Source of the DNA: a bacterium
Lineage (GTDB): Bacteria > Blakebacterota > Blakebacteria > Blakebacterales > Blakebacteraceae
Length of the DNA: 37,641 nt
Direction: 5' to 3'
Assembly (NCBI GenBank): GCA_025774615.1
Contig: JALGVQ010000001.1
Coordinates: 1 to 37,641, forward strand
Positions 33,179-37,641 of the stretch are shown one piece after another. How positions within the stretch are numbered: position 1 is the stretch's first letter; each line of letters starts with the position of its first letter. Below the pieces are notes generated by a model. It saw nothing but the letters and a program-made list of their open reading frames with translations, searched no databases and had not been told where the DNA came from. The position numbers were made by a program, and so were the translations under genes.

Positions 33179-34108
33179 ATGATGGGACTCTCCAGAAAAA
33201 TCCTCCTCAGGGCTTCCACCAACCGGTGGATCTCCACTCATCTGCCCCGATATCGATTCATGCGACGAGCCGTGAAGCGGTTCGTACCCGGGGAAACTGC
33301 AGAAGAGGCCCTGGCTGAAGCGTTCCGTCTCGAACGGGATGGCTTTACTACCTTGCTCACCTTTCTGGGTGAGAACGTGACCGATGCCGCAGAAGCGTCT
33401 GCTGTCACCGACCGCTATCTCAAGCTCCTCGATCTGATAGATGAAAGAGGGCTTGATTCCCAGATATCGATAAAGCTTACACAGCTGGGTCTCGACATCG
33501 ATCATGACCTATGCTGCGACAATCTGATGCTGCTGGTTTTAAAAGCAGCCGATACCGGCAGTATGGTCTGGATCGACATGGAATCGAGCGCCTGCACTGA
33601 TGTTACCCTGGATCTTTTCAGGGGGTCTCTCGAGGCACATGAGAGCATCGGTATCTGCCTGCAGAGTTATCTCAGACGTACCGCCGGTGATCTTGACACC
33701 CTGCTGCATCTCCACCCTGCGATCCGTCTGGTCAAGGGCGCATATCAGGAACCAGCCGATATCGCATTTCCCTCCAGAAGTGATGTGGATGCCAATTTCC
33801 GGGATCTCGCTCTCCGGATCGTCGAAGAGGGAGCCGGGAGGGGCCTGCTGGCCCTGGGTACCCATGATGAAGGGCTGGTCGACGAGATCGTGGAATCAGC
33901 TGGAAAAGCCGGGGACGACGGATCAGGTCTGGAGATCCAGATGATCCATGGGATCGGTCGGCGGGCTCAGAGACGCTGGCTTTCAGAAGGGCTGAGGGTA
34001 CGTATCCTCCTCTGCTACGGTGATGCCTGGTACTCATGGTTCGTGCGCCGACTCGCTGAACGTCCCGCCAACATCTGGTTCGTCCTCAGGAACATCTTCA
34101 CCCGCTGA
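33179..34108 (+). CDS. Proline dehydrogenase (monofunctional PRODH)
   Basis: An FAD-dependent proline dehydrogenase that oxidises proline to pyrroline-5-carboxylate. It is 309 residues long, matching the stand-alone bacterial PutB-type enzyme rather than bifunctional PutA. TIM-barrel landmarks are SIKLTQLGLDID, WIDMESS, LQSYLRRT, IRLVKGAYQEP and GTHDEGLVDE. The C-terminal substrate-binding helix is YGDAWYSWFVRRLAERPANIWFVLRN, where the paired Arg residues hold the proline carboxylate. ATG 33179 or 33182 can both start it. It lies 22 bases after mutS. The partner P5C dehydrogenase is not nearby. Confidence 0.9.
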   Translation: MMGLSRKILLRASTNRWISTHLPRYRFMRRAVKRFVPGETAEEALAEAFRLERDGFTTLLTFLGENVTDAAEASAVTDRYLKLLDLIDERGLDSQISIKLTQLGLDIDHDLCCDNLMLLVLKAADTGSMVWIDMESSACTDVTLDLFRGSLEAHESIGICLQSYLRRTAGDLDTLLHLHPAIRLVKGAYQEPADIAFPSRSDVDANFRDLALRIVEEGAGRGLLALGTHDEGLVDEIVESAGKAGDDGSGLEIQMIHGIGRRAQRRWLSEGLRVRILLCYGDAWYSWFVRRLAERPANIWFVLRNIFTR

Positions 34109-34135
34109 CTGCGGACTTCCCGGCGGGCAGTACTC

Positions 34136-34164
34136 TTTCCAACCCCATGGCGCTCCTGTATATT
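34136..34164 (+). promoter_or_regulatory. Possible promoter giving a leaderless sulfotransferase message
   Basis: TTTCCA (34136-34141) and TATATT (34159-34164) have the ideal 17-base spacing and match four and five of six consensus bases. Initiation six or seven bases after the -10 falls on the ATG at 34171, so the message could lack a leader. No Shine-Dalgarno sequence precedes that ATG. Confidence 0.45.
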
Positions 34165-34170
34165 CGCACC

Positions 34171-34848
34171 ATGATCGTCTCCCATGAGCACAATTTTATT
34201 TTCGTACACATCTTCCGGACCGCGGGAAGGTCGTTCACAAAGGCCCTTTCGCAATTCGGACTGCAGGAGATTCCCGGACAGACCCACCGGCATCATACCG
34301 CTGCCGAGATCAGGGATCTTGTCGGTGCCGAATTCTGGGAACAGAGCTTCACGTTCGCCGTGATCCGCAATCCGTGGGAGCGGATGCTCTCCCAATACCT
34401 CTATCACATCCAGACGATCCGGGAGTTCAAATCACGTCACGGCCAGAAACCGACGAAAGTCGCCCGCCGGACTCAGAAGAAGATGAGGAGATTCCGGGAC
34501 TTCGACGCCTTCATCCACTGGTTCGCGGTAAAAGAGGAGCTGAACGAGTGGACCCGTCACAAACTGACTCAGAGTGAGTTCCTGTTCGATGAGTCAGGGG
34601 AACAGATGGTCGATTATATCATGCGTTTCGAGAACCTGAAATCGGACATGACGGTTCTGGAAGGAGAACTCGGCCTCGATATAGATCTGCCCTTCATCAA
34701 CCACCAGCCGCACCGGCATTATTCGGAATATTACACCGATGTAACCCGCAATATCGTTGCCGATGTCTGCCGGCATGAGATAGAGCAGTTCGGGTACACA
34801 TTTTCAACGCAACCTCCTTCGATCAAAAGGGATGGAGCGGGTGAGTGA
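34171..34848 (+). CDS. Sulfotransferase-family protein
   Basis: A 225-residue protein of the PAPS-dependent sulfotransferase type common in bacterial surface-carbohydrate loci (Sulfotransfer_2-like). The 5'-phosphosulfate loop is FVHIFRTAGRSFTKAL; the usual Lys of HIPKTGG is Arg here. The 3'-phosphate motif is FAVIRNPWERMLSQYLYH. RHHTAAEIRDLVG between them is also family-like. The frame is open to ATG 34147, but the eight extra residues lie across a likely promoter, so I prefer ATG 34171. The stop overlaps the GTG of the following glycosyltransferase-like gene. Together they may decorate a surface glycan. The substrate is unknown. Confidence 0.8.
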   Translation: MIVSHEHNFIFVHIFRTAGRSFTKALSQFGLQEIPGQTHRHHTAAEIRDLVGAEFWEQSFTFAVIRNPWERMLSQYLYHIQTIREFKSRHGQKPTKVARRTQKKMRRFRDFDAFIHWFAVKEELNEWTRHKLTQSEFLFDESGEQMVDYIMRFENLKSDMTVLEGELGLDIDLPFINHQPHRHYSEYYTDVTRNIVADVCRHEIEQFGYTFSTQPPSIKRDGAGE

Positions 34849-35762
34849 CCGACAGACCTCTGCTGTATTACGACATCGGTGAACTCGGCTGGTCGATGTA
34901 TCTGGCTGCCCACCTGAAACACCTCCATCGGGGGGGGACATCTGTATCCGTCATTGCACCGGAGGCGAAAGAGGTTTTCTACCGGGACTGCACACGGGAG
35001 ATCCTGCCCATCCCGGAGGAATGGAATAACCGGTTCGGCCGTTACCCGTCTGATGGCACCCACCTGTATAATCCGCGCACCCGCAGAAGGATCAGAGATC
35101 AGCGTGTGCTGTCAGAACCATTCAGGGACGCTTACCCCGATCATGATATCGTCACCGCGTATTCAAGATTCGAAGGGGAGCGGATCTTCGAACCATACTG
35201 CCACAGCCGGGCGGCCGAAGAGCTCTGCGCCGAACAGCTCGGTGAATCACCGGTGATCCTGATCTTTCCCCGTCGACGCAGTGGGAAGTTCAAGGGGCGG
35301 AACATTCCCCGCAGCCAGTGGGAACATATCACAGATACCCTCTGTGAGGTATTCACCGACTGTACTGTGGTTGCGGTCGGCAGCGCCGGTGGTGCATGGA
35401 ATGATCTGCGGATCCGATCCTCCCGATTCATCGATCTGGTCGGATGGGATGACAGTCGGACGCTCGACATGATGGTTGCCCTCTGCAACACGAAGCAGGC
35501 AGTTGCCGCAGTCGGGAACCAGTCGGGAACCGTGAAGATCACCCTGCTGTGCGGTACTCCGACCTATATCTTCGGGCACGAGAGAGAACGTCATACGGTC
35601 GAGGAGAACTGGGCCGGCACAGCCGTCGGATTCTGGGAAGTCTCTTCCAGACTCGGCATCCGGCCCGGCGGTGACACGAAGGCGAACCTCAGCGGCTACC
35701 GGGTCGGTGACCTTGACGCCATGACCGGGGAAATCGTGTCATTCATCTCCGAGGCCCGATGA
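34845..35762 (+). CDS. Glycosyltransferase-like protein (GT-B / heptosyltransferase-like)
   Basis: A 305-residue protein I cannot assign firmly. The N-terminal half begins YYDIGELGWSMYLAAHLKHLHRGG, resembling the first Rossmann-like strand and helix of a GT-B enzyme. The C-terminal half contains VILIFPRRRSGKFKGRNIPRSQWEHI, VVAVGSAGG and VGNQSGTVKITLLCGTPTYIFGH. These resemble the donor-binding half of ADP-heptose:LPS heptosyltransferases and related GT9/GT-B proteins. No signal peptide is seen. The GTGA overlap with the sulfotransferase implies joint expression. A role in making a sulfated surface glycan is inference. Its 3' end overlaps the convergent minus-strand gene by 20 bases. Confidence 0.55.
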   Translation: MTDRPLLYYDIGELGWSMYLAAHLKHLHRGGTSVSVIAPEAKEVFYRDCTREILPIPEEWNNRFGRYPSDGTHLYNPRTRRRIRDQRVLSEPFRDAYPDHDIVTAYSRFEGERIFEPYCHSRAAEELCAEQLGESPVILIFPRRRSGKFKGRNIPRSQWEHITDTLCEVFTDCTVVAVGSAGGAWNDLRIRSSRFIDLVGWDDSRTLDMMVALCNTKQAVAAVGNQSGTVKITLLCGTPTYIFGHERERHTVEENWAGTAVGFWEVSSRLGIRPGGDTKANLSGYRVGDLDAMTGEIVSFISEAR

Positions 35763-36564
35763 CGATCACCGCGCCCGTACCCGCAGGCTGATACGCATCA
35801 CCGAACTCTGACCGGAAGAGCGCGATCGCCTCATCCCCCGTGCAGTGTGTCGGAGTGACATGCCTGACTCCAAGCCGCCTGAACTCCGAAACGACCTGCT
35901 CGAGTGAAGACGCGGGTTGTCCAGTCAGATGGAAGCCACCGATCACATGAAGCACCTCTCTGCCGAAATGTTCCTTCGCGGCCTCCACGATCTTCACGAT
36001 ACCCGGGTGCGCGCAACCGGTGAGCACGACGATCCCATCAGCAAGGGTGACCACAATGGCCTGTTCATTCACCGGACCACTGACCTCACCCGTTGTGTAC
36101 ACACCCTCCACGATCTGCTCCCAGGGAGAGGACTCTATCGCCTGACATCTCTCCACGATCGACTCCTTCAGCGCGAGGGGAAAGGAGGGGAGGAGATAGC
36201 ACTTCGGTCGCATGTTCCCGTCGAGCTGTCGGAACAATGATTCGAGCCCGCCCGTATGGTCGCCATGTTCGTGCGAGAGGAAGATGTGTTCCATGTGACT
36301 CAGGTCGAGTCCGAGATGGCCGGCGTTCGAGAGAAGTATCTCACCATTCGTGCCGGTATCGAACAGCACCTGATTCCCGTTGTATTCGAGCAGGGCTGAG
36401 AATCCCCAATCAGTCCGCATATCCAGGTCGTGGGCATAGTTATCGTAGATGATGGTGATGCGCAGGGTACCTCCGGGACCCTGTCGCCCTGTTTCCGTAT
36501 CGGATGAAGCGGGAGTGGTCCCTCCCGCAGTGAGGAGCGTAAGGAAGAGCAGGGTATTCATCAT
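35743..36564 (-). CDS. Exported MBL-fold metallo-hydrolase (DHPPP synthase-like)
   Basis: A 273-residue metallo-beta-lactamase-fold protein on the minus strand. The first 20 or so residues (NTLLFLTLLTAGG) look like a signal peptide, although the hydrophobic core is short. The metal motif SHEHGDHTGG supplies His98, His100, Asp102 and His103. GCAHPGI and GGFHLTG supply further ligands. This combination is typical of the branch annotated as 7,8-dihydropterin-6-methyl-4-(beta-D-ribofuranosyl)-aminobenzene-5'-phosphate synthase. That function is archaeal, and bacterial homologues are mostly uncharacterised. A GGGGGGA lies about eight bases upstream of the ATG. It is transcribed away from the DUF6125-like gene and converges on the glycosyltransferase-like gene. 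Confidence 0.85.
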   Translation of the reverse strand: MMNTLLFLTLLTAGGTTPASSDTETGRQGPGGTLRITIIYDNYAHDLDMRTDWGFSALLEYNGNQVLFDTGTNGEILLSNAGHLGLDLSHMEHIFLSHEHGDHTGGLESLFRQLDGNMRPKCYLLPSFPLALKESIVERCQAIESSPWEQIVEGVYTTGEVSGPVNEQAIVVTLADGIVVLTGCAHPGIVKIVEAAKEHFGREVLHVIGGFHLTGQPASSLEQVVSEFRRLGVRHVTPTHCTGDEAIALFRSEFGDAYQPAGTGAVIVIGPRR

Positions 36565-36691
36565 AAGGGATCCCCCCGGCTAACAATCATCTCTCACGGG
36601 CAGGACGGTATAGAGGCTTGCAGTACCAGCTGTCGGCCTCCACATTCCACGGCAGGGCAGATACTCCGATGATACGAACAGGATGGTAACA

Positions 36692-37201
36692 ATGTTTGAG
36701 GGATTCTCCAGGGAAGAACTTGAAGGGATGCTCGAAGACGCCGCCCTGAACTGGCTGGCGCATGATGGACTCTGGTTCCTGGCTGCGGAGGACCGGTTCG
36801 ACATGGAGACCGCCATCGATCTGGATACCAGGGCGTGGGAGAGTTTCACCGTCATCGAGGCCAGACGGATCATGAAACGCCACGGCATCGAGCAGGGGGG
36901 CGGCATCGAAGCGCTCGCGATCGCGCTCGGCTTCCGGCTCTATGCCTTCATCAACGAGCAGGAGATCGTTGAGCAGAGCGAGGACCGCCTTCTCTTCCGT
37001 ATGAACAGGTGCCGGGTGCAGGCCGCCCGTAAAAAGAAAGGGCTGCCTGACTTCCCCTGCAAGCCGGTAGGTCTCGTGGAGTACTCAGGATTCGCGAAGA
37101 CGATCGATCCGCGGATAGAGACATGTTGCGTCGGATGCCCGCCCGATGAGCATCCGGATGAATGGTACTGCGCCTGGGAGTTCACCCTGCGTGAAGAGTG
37201 A
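36692..37201 (+). CDS. DUF6125-like conserved protein with Cys motifs
   Basis: A 169-residue protein without known function that resembles the DUF6125 family as I remember it. Conserved-looking blocks are NWLAHDGLWFLAAED, FTVIEARRIMKRHGI, FRMNRCRVQAARKKKGLPDFPCKPVG and, near the end, ETCCVGCPPDEHPDEWYCAWEF. Six cysteines, four of them within the last 30 or so residues (CCVGC and YC), suggest a metal or cofactor site. No signal peptide or membrane segment is seen. The frame is open to ATG 36683, but ATG 36692 has AGGA eight bases before it and begins MFEGFSREEL, so I prefer it. It stands alone between divergent and convergent neighbours. The family link is from memory. Confidence 0.75.
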   Translation: MFEGFSREELEGMLEDAALNWLAHDGLWFLAAEDRFDMETAIDLDTRAWESFTVIEARRIMKRHGIEQGGGIEALAIALGFRLYAFINEQEIVEQSEDRLLFRMNRCRVQAARKKKGLPDFPCKPVGLVEYSGFAKTIDPRIETCCVGCPPDEHPDEWYCAWEFTLREE

Positions 37202-37241
37202 ATCCCCGGGCAAGACCGTATGATGGTCTTCCGTTGAGGCG

Positions 37242-37641
37242 CTACTGTCCGCCTCGTCCTCCTCTGCCACCCGATCCACCACCACTGTCCTTCTTCGCCT
37301 TTTCCACTTCTTTCTCACGGTCGAGCAGGGAGACACCCTCGGATATCCACTTTTCAGCCTCGTCACCTGTGAGATAGTGACCGAACCACTGCAGGATCCT
37401 GTTGTGGTAATCTATCTGGTTCGGTTTCTGCCGGAGGCCATGGTTCTCCCCGGGATATACCAGCATCACATACTCCTTGTCCTCCCGGCGGGCGGCGTTA
37501 TAGAGCTCGATCCCCTGGTGCCAGTCGACGGCTCCATCCTTGTCACCAAAGGCCACCAGCAGCGGTGTATTCAGGTCCTCGATGCTGAAGAGAGCCGAGT
37601 TATCCATGTACGCTTCAAGATCCTCCCATGGCGGCACCTCC
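37242..37641 (-). CDS. S9-family (prolyl oligopeptidase-like) peptidase, C-terminal part (partial)
   Basis: The 3' end of a serine peptidase gene on the minus strand, cut by the right edge of the window. The visible 130 or so residues are the end of the alpha/beta-hydrolase domain. NTPLLVAFGDKDGAVDWHQGIELYNAARR contains the triad Asp, and LVYPGENHGLRQKPNQIDYHNRILQWFGHYL contains the triad His. This arrangement is typical of S9 dipeptidyl/acylaminoacyl peptidases. The nucleophile Ser and any beta-propeller lie outside the window. After the domain comes an unusual tail: an acidic then Lys-rich helix (EVEKAKKDS) and a Gly/Arg-rich end. The GTG near 37637 is internal to the frame, not a start. 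Confidence 0.88.
   Translation of the reverse strand, partial: EVPPWEDLEAYMDNSALFSIEDLNTPLLVAFGDKDGAVDWHQGIELYNAARREDKEYVMLVYPGENHGLRQKPNQIDYHNRILQWFGHYLTGDEAEKWISEGVSLLDREKEVEKAKKDSGGGSGGRGGRGGQ

Noticed and set aside
37212-37230. Hairpin AAGACC / GGTCTT between two convergent genes as a bidirectional terminator
   Set aside because: Only six pairs, with no T-run on either side.

Overview
The window is a gene-dense, mostly plus-strand stretch of a bacterial chromosome with moderately high GC. Almost all of it is housekeeping and central metabolism. I see no tRNA, CRISPR array, insertion sequence or prophage. The lineage cannot be fixed from one window. Ribosomal protein S1 with six domains and a Lys-rich tail, a lapA/TPR/SPOR cluster, a two-component methylmalonyl-CoA mutase and a nif3/zinc-ribbon/RNase H/rnpB/recJ block would fit an uncultured Gram-negative of the Gemmatimonadota/FCB sort. 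That placement is inference only.

Layout. (1) Positions 1-1430 hold the 3' part of a type I restriction HsdR gene, followed by a Ppx/GppA-family gene to 2433. (2) A 177-base gap with a strong intrinsic terminator or attenuator leads into nif3, a coiled-coil zinc-ribbon gene, an RNase HI gene, the RNase P RNA gene (whose 5' end lies inside the RNase HI coding sequence) and recJ (2611-7016). (3) From 7086 to 16525 runs a nine-gene acyl-CoA operon: acyl-CoA dehydrogenase, MBL-fold hydrolase, thiolase, 3-hydroxyacyl-CoA dehydrogenase, second acyl-CoA dehydrogenase, enoyl-CoA hydratase, methylmalonyl-CoA mutase large subunit, methylmalonyl-CoA epimerase and a trans-sulfuration PLP enzyme. It can take short acyl-CoAs through beta-oxidation and odd-chain or propionyl units into the TCA cycle. 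The cobalamin subunit, the carboxylase and the electron-transfer flavoprotein are not here. (4) 16581-33156 is an information-processing and envelope run: comEC, trpS, scpA, scpB, a pseudouridine synthase, a large Rossmann protein of unknown function, cmk, rpsA, miaB, lapA, a TPR protein, a TPR-SPOR protein and mutS. It is followed by a proline dehydrogenase. (5) 34171-37641 is more accessory: a sulfotransferase and a glycosyltransferase-like gene, an exported MBL hydrolase on the minus strand, a DUF6125-like gene and the 3' end of an S9 peptidase on the minus strand.

Many neighbours overlap by 1-4 bases (ATGA, GTGA, TGATG), so translational coupling is a strong theme. The least ordinary items are the rnpB/RNase H overlap, the structured leader before nif3, the duplicated Shine-Dalgarno box before trpS, the 42-bp repeat and acidic-to-basic tail of S1, and the unknown Rossmann protein. 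I found no clear evidence of a wholly new multi-gene system.
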